From Natronorubrum daqingense (GTDB taxonomy: Archaea; Halobacteriota; Halobacteria; Halobacteriales; Natrialbaceae), in NCBI RefSeq assembly GCF_001971705.1, contig NZ_CP019327.1, forward strand, positions 1,054,001 through 1,118,000: a stretch of DNA of 64,000 bases. The letters are read 5' to 3'. The notes under the pieces were generated by a model. That model was not told where the DNA came from. It saw only the letters and a program-made list of their open reading frames with translations, and did no database searches. Positions 35,513 through 43,108 of the stretch are shown here, in pieces (position 1 is the first letter of the stretch; every line of letters begins with the position of its first letter). The translations under genes were made by a program, and so were the position numbers.

Positions 35513-37186
35513 CTAATAGCCGATTGCGTTCCCGTCCTTTCTTGGCTCGGTTGCGCCAGCGAGCGTGCCGTCTCGATACCGGACGAGTTGTGCGCCACCG
35601 AACATGACGGGCGTGAGGACGTCGACATCGTGACCCATCCGCGCGAGTTTCGGGAGTTGCGAGAGTCTGTCCTCGACGCCGAGCGACCCGCTCTCTCGGT
35701 ATCGCCAGCGTGGCGCGTCGAGTGCTGCCTGCGGGGTCATCCCGTAGTCGACGATGTTCGAGATCACCTGTACGTGCCCCTGTGGCTGCATGTACCCGCC
35801 CATGACGCCGAACGCGGCCCAATCGTCCGCATCGAACTTCGCGATGGCCGGGACGAGTGTGTGAAACGGCCGCTTGCCCGGCTCGAGGCTGTTGGGATGA
35901 CTCGAGTCGAGCGAGAACGATGCGCCCCGATTCTGCAGGGCGATTCCCGTCTCGCCGGCGACCAGCCCGCTACCGAAGCCGGCGAAGCGGGAGTTGATGT
36001 AGGAGACGAGGTTTCCGTCCTCGTCGCCGACGGTCAACAAGACGGTGTCGGCGTCCTCGGCGTTGGCGTTTGGCACGCCGACTTCGGGGTCTTGAATCGG
36101 CGTCTCGCCGATTCCCCGAGCGCGCTCTCGAGCGTAGGATTTCGAGGCGAGCGGCGGAATCTCCTCGAACTCGGGATCGGTGATGTAGTGGTGGCCGTCG
36201 ACGAACGCGAGTTTCATCGCTTCGGCGAAGGCGTGGACGCGTTCGGGCGAGTCGTAGGGGTGGTCGCCAGCGCCGATCTCTTCGGCGATGTTCAGCGCCT
36301 CGAGTGCGACGAGTCCCTGATTGTTCGGCGGGAGTTCCCAGACCTCCGCGCCGTTGTACGTCGTGCTGACCGGGTCGACGAACTCGGGTTCGAACGACGC
36401 TAGATCCTCGTGCGTCAAGAACCCGCCCGCCGATTGGATCTCTTCGACGATCGCGTCGGCAATCTCGCCCTCGTAGAATGCGTCGGCCCCGTCTTCGGCG
36501 ATCGTTCGCATCGATTCGCCGAGTTGTGGGAGCGTGACCGTCTCCCCCGCGTCAGGAGTGTCTCCGTCGAAGAGGTAGGCCTCTCGAGCGTTCTCGTCGG
36601 TGAAGAGGTCTTTCGCGCCCTCCCAGTAGTAAGAAATCACCGGCGAGACGGGAAACCCCTCCGTCGCGTACTCGATCGCTGGCTCGAGAACGTCTCCGAG
36701 CGTGAGTCGCCCCAGTTCCTGCACCGTCGTCTCCCAGCCGCGTGCCGTCCCGGGGACCGTCACCGCGTGCGGGCCGAGAAACGGCATGCCCAACTCGTCG
36801 GCACTCGAGGCGCTGTCGACGGCATAGCCGCGAGATTCCGGGTAGTACCCCTCGAGCGTTTCGCTGTCGGTGTCCTCGAGTGCGCCGCGGACGTTCTCGA
36901 TGGTGGCATCTGCGGGTGCGCCCCCACACGAGCGCATCGCGCCGACCTCGCCATCAGCGGTGCGATACAGTGCGAAGACGTCGCCGCCCAGTCCGGTCGA
37001 CGTGGGCTCGACGACGTTGAGCGCGGCGGCCGTCGCCACGGCCGCGTCGAACGCGTTGCCGCCGTTTTGTAGAATCGAAACTCCCGCCTGTGCAGCGAGG
37101 GGTTGACTCGTCGAGACCATCCCGCGGTTTCCGTAGACGGTCGAGCGTCTCGAGTCGAATCGATCCAGGTCGAAATCCTCGGTCAT
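35513..37186 (-). CDS. ggt: Gamma-glutamyltransferase (gamma-glutamyl transpeptidase)
   Basis: 557 aa. Typical Ntn-hydrolase with autocleavage between large and small subunits. The N-terminal GMVSTSQPLAAQAGVSILQNGGNAFDAAVA is clear; at the expected cleavage site the sequence is EDADTVLLTVGDEDGN, where the nucleophile Thr is kept but the usual TTH is TVL. Small-subunit block GFGSGLVAGETGIALQNRGASF and the C-terminal GGAQLVRYRDG complete the family. It transfers or hydrolyses gamma-glutamyl groups of gamma-glutamylcysteine. No signal peptide is visible, so it is probably cytoplasmic. Confidence 0.92.
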   Translation of the reverse strand: MTEDFDLDRFDSRRSTVYGNRGMVSTSQPLAAQAGVSILQNGGNAFDAAVATAAALNVVEPTSTGLGGDVFALYRTADGEVGAMRSCGGAPADATIENVRGALEDTDSETLEGYYPESRGYAVDSASSADELGMPFLGPHAVTVPGTARGWETTVQELGRLTLGDVLEPAIEYATEGFPVSPVISYYWEGAKDLFTDENAREAYLFDGDTPDAGETVTLPQLGESMRTIAEDGADAFYEGEIADAIVEEIQSAGGFLTHEDLASFEPEFVDPVSTTYNGAEVWELPPNNQGLVALEALNIAEEIGAGDHPYDSPERVHAFAEAMKLAFVDGHHYITDPEFEEIPPLASKSYARERARGIGETPIQDPEVGVPNANAEDADTVLLTVGDEDGNLVSYINSRFAGFGSGLVAGETGIALQNRGASFSLDSSHPNSLEPGKRPFHTLVPAIAKFDADDWAAFGVMGGYMQPQGHVQVISNIVDYGMTPQAALDAPRWRYRESGSLGVEDRLSQLPKLARMGHDVDVLTPVMFGGAQLVRYRDGTLAGATEPRKDGNAIGY

Positions 37187-37213
37187 ACCCGGAGTTAGTG
37201 CTGGTAAACTAAA

Positions 37214-37543
37214 TTATGATGGAAGCGGACAGAGGCTCGCAGTGAAGGTGACCGTCTCGTCGGTGTCGTTTCGGGCCCCGTGAATCGCACCGCGTTCGTG
37301 GAGAACGACGCCGGGGGCGTCGATCGCTTCGCTCTCGCCGTTACGGAGCACCGTTACCGTCCCCTCGAGGACGTGAAAGACGTTCGTACTGTTCGCGTGC
37401 TCGTGTGCCTCGAGTTCGGCACCCGGCCCGAGCGCGAACGCCTTCACGAGCACGTCGTCGCTGACGACGAGTTCCGCGGTTTCGAGTTCGCCCTCGTCGG
37501 GGTCCAGTGCTGGGAGTGCGTTCGTGTATTCGTCGTCGATCAT
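37214..37543 (-). CDS. Cupin-domain protein
   Basis: 109 aa. The conserved double-stranded beta-helix motifs are visible: G-x5-H-x-H (AELEAHEHANSTN, residues about 42-54) with a downstream beta motif (GVVLHERGAIHG). A metal centre with two or three His is likely. The enzymatic role is unknown; small cupins often act as isomerases, dioxygenases or sensors. It follows ggt closely, with the same orientation, and precedes the methyltransferase gene by 34 bases, so it could be in an operon with either. Confidence 0.85.
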   Translation of the reverse strand: MIDDEYTNALPALDPDEGELETAELVVSDDVLVKAFALGPGAELEAHEHANSTNVFHVLEGTVTVLRNGESEAIDAPGVVLHERGAIHGARNDTDETVTFTASLCPLPS

Positions 37544-37577
37544 ACCTCCTCTTCGTCGGTCGGTCCAAAAAACGTAC

Positions 37578-38648
37578 TCACTCGGAGAGCGGTGCGTGTT
37601 CGACCCGGTAGCCGTACTCATCATCCGAATTTTGGGAGATCGAGTCGACTGAGGCGACTTCGTGGAACCGAATGTCTCGTTCCATCTTCGTGACGACCGG
37701 CGTCTCGTAGTGGGTCGCCTCGTACTCGAAGGTCTCGCCGTCCTCGCGGCGACGCGTGACGAACTCGCGGTGTCGCTCGAGTCTCGCGCGAGCAACTGCG
37801 TGTGAGAGCGTCGAGACGTCGTCGATTCGGTCGGTGAACACCTCGAGAAACGCGTCCTCGAGTTCCGAGCCGAGCGAGTCTCGGCCCGCACACATCGCGG
37901 CGAGCGTCGTCGTTCCGGTGCCCCAGAAGGGGTCGAGAACGGTGTCGCCGTACGCCGAGTACATGCAGATCAGTCGGTAGGGAATCTCGAGGGGGTAGGC
38001 CCCAGATCGGTCACGGATGTCTTCGTCGCGTCCGTCGGCGAGCGACTGCAACTCGCCCTGGACGTCGGTCCAGACGTCGGAGAACCACTGATTGCGCTCC
38101 TCCCAGAAGTACGCCGCTTCGTAGCGCTGGTCTGCACCGGGTTCGAACTCCCGGCTCTCTGCGCCCTTCCGAAAGACCAGCACGTACTCGTGCTCGAGGG
38201 TCACGTAGGCGTTGGGCGGGATCATCCCGCTGCCCATGAACTTGGCCGCGCTGTTGGCCGGCTTGCGCCAGAGCACGTCCGGAAGCGGATCGAACCCACG
38301 AGCTTCGAAGGCCTCGAGGACGCGCGCGTGATTCGGGTAGACGCGAAAGCTCTCCTCGAGCGAGCGAGTCGCGTCGCCGACGTTGAGACAGACCAGTCCG
38401 CCGTCGACGAGCACGCGCTCGAGTTCGTCCCAGACGGCGTCGAGTTGCGCGTGCATCCCCTCGAACGCTGCCCGACCGTCGCCGGCCTCGAGCGCCTCTC
38501 CGACCGCCGGGTCGAGACTCGTAAAGAGGTCGTCCCACATCTCGATCATCGGATACGGCGGCGACGTGACGACGAGTTCGACCGACTCGTCGTCGACCGA
38601 TTCGAGGGCCCGAGAGTCGCCGACGAAAACGCGGTGGGTCGTCTCCAT
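37578..38648 (-). CDS. Orphan DNA methyltransferase (probably m4C, CTAG type)
   Basis: 356 aa. Motif IV is TSPPY at residues 28-32, near the N-terminus, and motif I (DPFWGTGTT) at residues 239-247, so the order is that of class beta. S/TSPPY is typical of N4-cytosine methylation. No restriction endonuclease gene is adjacent. A conserved orphan CTAG methyltransferase occurs in many haloarchaea, and CTAG is strongly under-represented in this window outside the rRNA; recognition of CTAG is therefore a reasonable inference but not shown. It is 34 bases after the cupin gene. Confidence 0.85.
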   Translation of the reverse strand: METTHRVFVGDSRALESVDDESVELVVTSPPYPMIEMWDDLFTSLDPAVGEALEAGDGRAAFEGMHAQLDAVWDELERVLVDGGLVCLNVGDATRSLEESFRVYPNHARVLEAFEARGFDPLPDVLWRKPANSAAKFMGSGMIPPNAYVTLEHEYVLVFRKGAESREFEPGADQRYEAAYFWEERNQWFSDVWTDVQGELQSLADGRDEDIRDRSGAYPLEIPYRLICMYSAYGDTVLDPFWGTGTTTLAAMCAGRDSLGSELEDAFLEVFTDRIDDVSTLSHAVARARLERHREFVTRRREDGETFEYEATHYETPVVTKMERDIRFHEVASVDSISQNSDDEYGYRVEHAPLSE

Positions 38649-38750
38649 TCGATAGACACTGTCGGCGTCGCCCCCTTAGCTTCTTCGCAGGAGGACTGTC
38701 GATCGGTACCGTCGAATTTCGAACGAAAATCGAGACCGTCGTCGTCGCAG

Positions 38751-39341
38751 TTACTCCTCCGTTTCCTCGTCGCCGGATTCGGCTTCGGCTTCCGCTTCCA
38801 TCGCGTCGTCCTCGCTCTCGTCGTCAGCGTCCTCGTCCGACTCGTCATCCGTCGCCGGTTCGAACTCCTCGATCGGTTCCCACTCCTCTTTTTCGTCGGA
38901 CGAGAGTCGCTGGCGAAGAATCGCGATACCGGCGACCAGCCCGATGGTGAGTATCAGTTTCCCGATCTTACTCGAGCCACCGCCGTCTTCCACCTCGGCA
39001 TCAGTTTCGTCCGTCATTCCTTCCTCGTCACCGCCCATCATCCCCTCGTCACTAGCTCTCGTCTCCTCGAGTGCGTTCTGAATAATGTCGGGCTCGTCGA
39101 TGTCCTCGAGCGATCCGACCTCGAGTTCGTGTGAGCGCCGGCCGGCGAGAAAGCCGAGTGCGCTACCGATGCCAAAGAGTGCGCCGGCGAGTGGCAGATT
39201 TCGGTCGCTTCCAGTCTTCCCCTCGGCGTCTTCGACGGCCTCGAGGATCGAATCGCGGAGCGGAGACTCCAGTCCCATCCCGACTGCTTCCCTGACGACG
39301 ATTTCCGATAACGTCTCGTCTTGCTCCTCAGTTGTAGGCAT
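38751..39341 (-). CDS. Acidic membrane protein of unknown function
   Basis: 196 aa from the ATG at 39341. A glycine-rich hydrophobic segment (LPLAGALFGIGSALGFLAG, about 49-67) and a second (about 126-144, KLILTIGLVAGIAIL) are followed by an extended tail made almost only of Glu, Asp, Ser and Ala. It is likely anchored with the acidic tail in the cytoplasm. A minus-strand TATTTA (39365-39370) lies 24-29 bases before the ATG. No family recognised. Confidence 0.7.
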   Translation of the reverse strand: MPTTEEQDETLSEIVVREAVGMGLESPLRDSILEAVEDAEGKTGSDRNLPLAGALFGIGSALGFLAGRRSHELEVGSLEDIDEPDIIQNALEETRASDEGMMGGDEEGMTDETDAEVEDGGGSSKIGKLILTIGLVAGIAILRQRLSSDEKEEWEPIEEFEPATDDESDEDADDESEDDAMEAEAEAESGDEETEE

Positions 39342-39765
39342 ACTCGCTCCCGACCACACCCCCGTAAATAATTCTATCCAACGTTTCGATCGCCCGCACT
39401 CCGGCGACGTCGAGTACATCACGACTACTCCGCACCGTTTTGACGAGTAACCACCGCCTACTCGAGCGCTCGCCCGACCCGGAACGTAATCGATTCTCCC
39501 AACTGCCACTCACGAGTTCGTCGCCTCCGGAATCCTGACGGACTGTCCGGGCCGACAACTCGACCCGATTCGTAGCGAGTCGGATCGTCGATTCGCTCCT
39601 CGAGCGTCTCTCTCGGAGTGTCGACCGCGCCGCCTCCGGTTTTCGGCGGGGCCCAACGGCCTCGTGGTCGAAACCGTTCACTTCCCGCCGTATATATCTG
39701 CACTGACGAGACTATGTGAGTTAATGTCTTCCATAACGAAAAGGGTTCCTCGAGTGGAGGTGTCT
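39342..39765. other. Intergenic region between divergent membrane-protein genes
   Basis: About 420 bases with no gene in either direction. The right end has TATATAT (39691-39697) that would start transcription near 39720; the left end carries the promoter of the 38751 gene. The centre shows only a pyrimidine-rich, CTCGAG-containing stretch without repeat structure. Confidence 0.4.
39755..39761 (+). promoter_or_regulatory. Strong Shine-Dalgarno sequence before the six-helix membrane protein
   Basis: GGAGGTG ends 4 bases before the ATG at 39766. SD-led starts are uncommon in this window, where most genes seem leaderless. It favours the start at 39766, though a leaderless start at 39724 (27-33 bases after TATATAT) is also possible. 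Confidence 0.6.
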
Positions 39766-40410
39766 ATGAGCGTCATTCGGCAACCCGGCGTGTTGGGTCA
39801 AACGACTCAACGGCGGGTCGTCGGTGTGAGCGCAGCCCTCACGGCGGCGCTGGTGGAGACGGTCGCCGTCGGTCTTTGGTTCGTTCTCGTGAGCGAGACA
39901 CGCTCCGCATCGACGGCACTCGCCGGGCTCGGCATCCTCTTTTGTGGCGCGCTCCTCAGGGCGGGCGTTTTCGGCGTCACGATACGGAACCTCGACGATC
40001 TGTTACATCCTCGTCGACTCGGTGCCCCACTCCTGTTGTGCGCCGGCTGGATCGTCTGGTTGCTCGTCGCCGAAACCGTTGGCGGCCATGCCGGAATTTT
40101 CGTCGCGACGATTCTTCTCGTCGGCATACTCGTGAGTCAATTCGCATTCGAACGCCGCGCCTTCCGGCTTCGACGGGCCGCTGACGGTTCTTCAACCCCG
40201 TTCGTCCCCAGCCTGTTACTCGCCATCGGTGCCGCGTCGTTGCTCGTCTCCGCGTGGCTCGTCGAGTGGACGGTCGCAACGCCGCCGCTTTCCCTCGAGA
40301 TTACGACGGTCGTCTTCCGCGTCGAAGCGGTGCAACTCGGGCTGCTGTGCTTCGGCGTCTTCGCCTTCCTCGCCCATCAGCGACGATTCGTGCACCTGCT
40401 CGAGTCCTAA
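39766..40410 (+). CDS. Six-helix membrane protein of unknown function
   Basis: 214 aa. Hydrophobic segments at about residues 19-42, 50-72, 86-104, 107-126, 147-166 and 187-203 suggest six helices, with a basic loop (HPRRL) near 81 and another (ERRAFRLRRA) near 129, giving a positive-inside orientation. No transporter motif or catalytic signature. It is convergent with the flavin reductase gene. The start is set by the GGAGGTG at 39755-39761. Confidence 0.7.
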   Translation: MSVIRQPGVLGQTTQRRVVGVSAALTAALVETVAVGLWFVLVSETRSASTALAGLGILFCGALLRAGVFGVTIRNLDDLLHPRRLGAPLLLCAGWIVWLLVAETVGGHAGIFVATILLVGILVSQFAFERRAFRLRRAADGSSTPFVPSLLLAIGAASLLVSAWLVEWTVATPPLSLEITTVVFRVEAVQLGLLCFGVFAFLAHQRRFVHLLES

Positions 40411-40438
40411 TTCCGGCCTCGGTCGTCCCCACCGTCGC

Positions 40439-41026
40439 TTACTTTCCTTCTGCACCGATGTTCTGGTCGCTTTGAAACGAGTCCGGATCCGGTTCGATCG
40501 TCGCGTACTGGACGGCACGGCGACCCAGCGTCGCCACGCGTTCCTCGAGGTCCTCGTCGACGAACTCGCCGTCTTCGAACGCACTGTGTGAGTTCGCGAC
40601 CGCGGCCTCGTGAGGGATCACCCACGCGTTGAGCGCTCGACACACGGATCGCATGTGCTCGAGTGCAGTGACGGGAAACGCCCCGCCGGAAACGGCGAGC
40701 AACCCGACCGTGGTGTCTCTGAACTCGTCGAAGCCGCAGTAATCGAGCGCCGTCTTCAGCGGCGAGGAGTACGAGCCGTGGTACATCGGCGAGCCGAGGA
40801 TAATCGCGTCGGCGTCTCGCAATCGGCTCGCGAGCGCGTCGGCATCGCCCGCATCCGCTCGAGACTGATCCGCGTCGAAAATCGGCAGTTCGTACTCGCG
40901 CAGATCGATCAATTCGGTCGTCGCCGTTCCCGCTCGGGCGGCTTCGAGGACGCACTCGAGGGCGATACGCGTCGCGCTGTCGTCGCGAAGACTTCCGCAA
41001 ACGCCGACGACGTGGACGTTCGTCAT
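40439..41026 (-). CDS. NADPH-dependent FMN reductase
   Basis: 195 aa. The N-terminal VVGVCGSLRDDSATRIAL is the FMN phosphate loop (G-S-L-R) of the NADPH-dependent FMN reductase family, and LGSPMYHGSYSSPLKTALDYCG is the second flavin-contact block. It reduces flavins or quinone-like acceptors. A minus-strand TTTATT (41053-41058) lies 27-32 bases before the ATG at 41026, so I prefer that start over the upstream ATGs at 41035 and 41053. It is 50 bases downstream of mutY. Confidence 0.88.
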   Translation of the reverse strand: MTNVHVVGVCGSLRDDSATRIALECVLEAARAGTATTELIDLREYELPIFDADQSRADAGDADALASRLRDADAIILGSPMYHGSYSSPLKTALDYCGFDEFRDTTVGLLAVSGGAFPVTALEHMRSVCRALNAWVIPHEAAVANSHSAFEDGEFVDEDLEERVATLGRRAVQYATIEPDPDSFQSDQNIGAEGK

Positions 41027-41078
41027 AACCCGCATGACGGGTGCGAGGAACAAATAAACGTGGTCGAGTCTCGCCCGT

Positions 41079-42014
41079 TTATCGACGTAACCGCGCGACC
41101 GTCTCCGCTCGGGAATCCCCTCGCTCGAGGGTCACCAGTCCGTCGTCAGCAAGGTCGTCGAGGAGTCCCTCGAGCCACTCGCGGCCGTACTCGCCGTCGG
41201 GGGCGTAATCGACGCGAATCCGGTGGCCGAGCGTATCGAGCTCGAGTTCGTCGTACTCTCGCAGTGTCCCGACCACGCGGCCGCGAAACTGTCTGCGGCT
41301 CCCCTCGAAACTGGGCTGGGTCGGCACGTCGGGGGCCGTGAAGTCCCCACTCGCGTAGGCGTCACACCACTCGCGCCACGGACAGCCGGCTTCGTCACAG
41401 CGGGGCGTCTGGGTGCAGGCGACCCCGCCCAACTCCATGATCGCGTTGTTCCAGACCCGGGATCGATCGTCTGGCATGAGTTCGTTCGCAGCCGTCTCGA
41501 ACGCCGCATCGTCGTCGGGAACGGAGAAGACGCGATAGCAGACGCGTTTGACGTTCGTATCGACGACCGCGTTCCCGTTGTTGAACGCGAAACTCGAGAC
41601 GGCGTTCGCGGTGTAGGGACCGACGCCCATCAACTCCTGTAGCTCGTCGGGCGACTCCGGAAACGAGCCGTCGTACTCAGATTCGACCTGCTGAGCTGAT
41701 TCGTGGAGATACTTCGCTCGGTTGTTGTAGCCCAGACTGTGGTCCGTCCAGAAGCCCACGACGTCCGCTCGGTCCGCGCCGGCGAGGTCGGCCGTCGTCG
41801 GCCAGCGCTCGAGGAACTCCTCCCAGGCCTCGACGACGCGACCAAGTTGAGTCTGCTGGCTCATCACCTCGCTCACGAGGATGGCGTAGGGATCGTCCGT
41901 CCGCCGCCACGGAAAGTCCCGGTGGTCGGCTTCGTACCACTCGACGAGGGCGTCTCGGACGGCCTCGAGGTCGTGGGCCTCGCCGAGACTGACGGCGTCG
42001 TCGCGCTCGGTCAT
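41079..42014 (-). CDS. mutY: A/G-specific adenine glycosylase
   Basis: 311 aa. Removes adenine mispaired with 8-oxoguanine or G. The helix-hairpin-helix LMGVGPYTANAV, the catalytic Glu region SEVMSQQTQLGRV and the catalytic Asp in NAVVDTNVKRV are all present. The 4Fe-4S site reads CTQTPRC-DEAG-C-PWREW-C, spacing C-x5-C-x4-C-x5-C instead of the common C-x6-C-x2-C-x5-C. The C-terminal region (FRGRVVGTLREYDE to the end) is short compared with the NUDIX-like recognition domain of bacterial MutY, so damage specificity may differ. Confidence 0.93.
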   Translation of the reverse strand: MTERDDAVSLGEAHDLEAVRDALVEWYEADHRDFPWRRTDDPYAILVSEVMSQQTQLGRVVEAWEEFLERWPTTADLAGADRADVVGFWTDHSLGYNNRAKYLHESAQQVESEYDGSFPESPDELQELMGVGPYTANAVSSFAFNNGNAVVDTNVKRVCYRVFSVPDDDAAFETAANELMPDDRSRVWNNAIMELGGVACTQTPRCDEAGCPWREWCDAYASGDFTAPDVPTQPSFEGSRRQFRGRVVGTLREYDELELDTLGHRIRVDYAPDGEYGREWLEGLLDDLADDGLVTLERGDSRAETVARLRR

Positions 42015-42203
42015 CGTCCGTCGTAGGGACAGCCCTCGTTTAGGCGTGGTGATTCTCGGCGGCCACTCCCGTATTCGACGCGAACGGGCCGACGATTACC
42101 GCAGTTGGAATATCGCGAGGGACGCCGGCGTGAATTCCCTCGAGATGGATCCGAACGTCTCGAGCACGAAACCCATATCCCCTCGGCTCGAGTCCTAGCC
42201 GCC

Positions 42204-42527
42204 ATGAGCCTCGACGACCTCACCGAGAACGTACAGGATTCGTATCGCACCATCGACGACGAGGTATCCGTCTCACTGGACCGAGAGGCACAGAACGAAC
42301 TCGCGTTGCTCGAGGCTGCACTCGATCCGGAGGATACGGACGAACTTGTTCGCCGGGCGATTCACCTGTTCTTCCAGACGACCGTCGACAGCGGAAAACT
42401 CGACTTTCAGCTGCGCTCCGAGTACGACGTGACCTACGACGAGTACCTCTCGGGCATGACCTTCGAACAGATGACCGGTGCCGATCAGTACCCGAGTATG
42501 GACGACGAACGGCGGTACCAGTTCTAA
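42204..42527 (+). CDS. Small haloarchaeal protein of unknown function
   Basis: 107 aa from the ATG at 42204. It is all-alpha by eye: LTENVQDSYRTID, LDREAQNELALLEAAL, TDELVRRAIHLFFQT and a final FEQMTGADQYPSMDDERRYQF. The middle helix pair resembles a ribbon-helix-helix or dimer-forming domain, but DNA-binding cannot be claimed. It is not part of an operon: mutY is divergent, and the short zinc gene downstream has its own promoter. No family recognised. Confidence 0.7.
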   Translation: MSLDDLTENVQDSYRTIDDEVSVSLDREAQNELALLEAALDPEDTDELVRRAIHLFFQTTVDSGKLDFQLRSEYDVTYDEYLSGMTFEQMTGADQYPSMDDERRYQF

Positions 42528-42719
42528 CCACTCTTGCAGTAGGCGGTTCGCTCTCGCTCGAGCGTTCCCAGAACCCCGTCCGTCGACGAACGGGATTCAC
42601 CAGCGTGTGTTCGGTTTCGTTATCGCGTCGTTTCACGGTTCAACTGGTCGATTTCTCCGACAAATTGCATCGGTAGACACTCCAGTCAGACGATTATTCC
42701 GCCCAAATAACGAACGAAC

Positions 42720-42725
42720 TTATTA
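42720..42725 (+). promoter_or_regulatory. TATA box of a 42-residue zinc finger gene
   Basis: TTATTA, 24-29 bases before the GTG at 42749; this is the main support for reading the following short frame as a gene. Confidence 0.5.
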
Positions 42726-42748
42726 CCGTCGCGTGCTGTTGTCCCGAC

Positions 42749-42877
42749 GTGGCTATCAGTCATTCCCCAACCGACGCAGACCTCCGCTGTCCAGAGTGTA
42801 CCGGCACGTATTCGGTCCGGTACGACTCACTCGAGTGCCCCGACTGTGGCTTCACGCCACGCCACGGCGCGGATTAA
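42749..42877 (+). CDS. Very small zinc finger protein (42 aa)
   Basis: A GTG-started frame of 42 codons plus stop. It has two paired cysteine knuckles: RCPECTG (Cys14, Cys17) and ECPDCGF (Cys30, Cys33), the CPxCG type found in many archaeal micro-proteins. It is preceded by a TATA-like box at the leaderless distance and lies in a gap otherwise without genes. Haloferax volcanii has about forty such proteins, several with roles in growth, biofilm or motility; the role of this one is unknown. Confidence 0.7.
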   Translation: MAISHSPTDADLRCPECTGTYSVRYDSLECPDCGFTPRHGAD

Positions 42878-43108
42878 CTCGAGTCCAGAGACGGCTACGT
42901 AACGACAACTGATCACCGACACCCGAGTACGGTACTGCCGACGACTCGCGAGACGCATCTTTCGTTCGAGTCCGTCGGTCACTGACGTCTGAGCGGTCTC
43001 TCGTCGACTCTTTTGGCGTCCACACAGACGAACAGCGTCGCGAAAAGAATCAGCGGTCGTCGATCGGTACCTGTCGGTCAGCACTCGCCAGTGGGTAGCC
43101 GACGGCCG

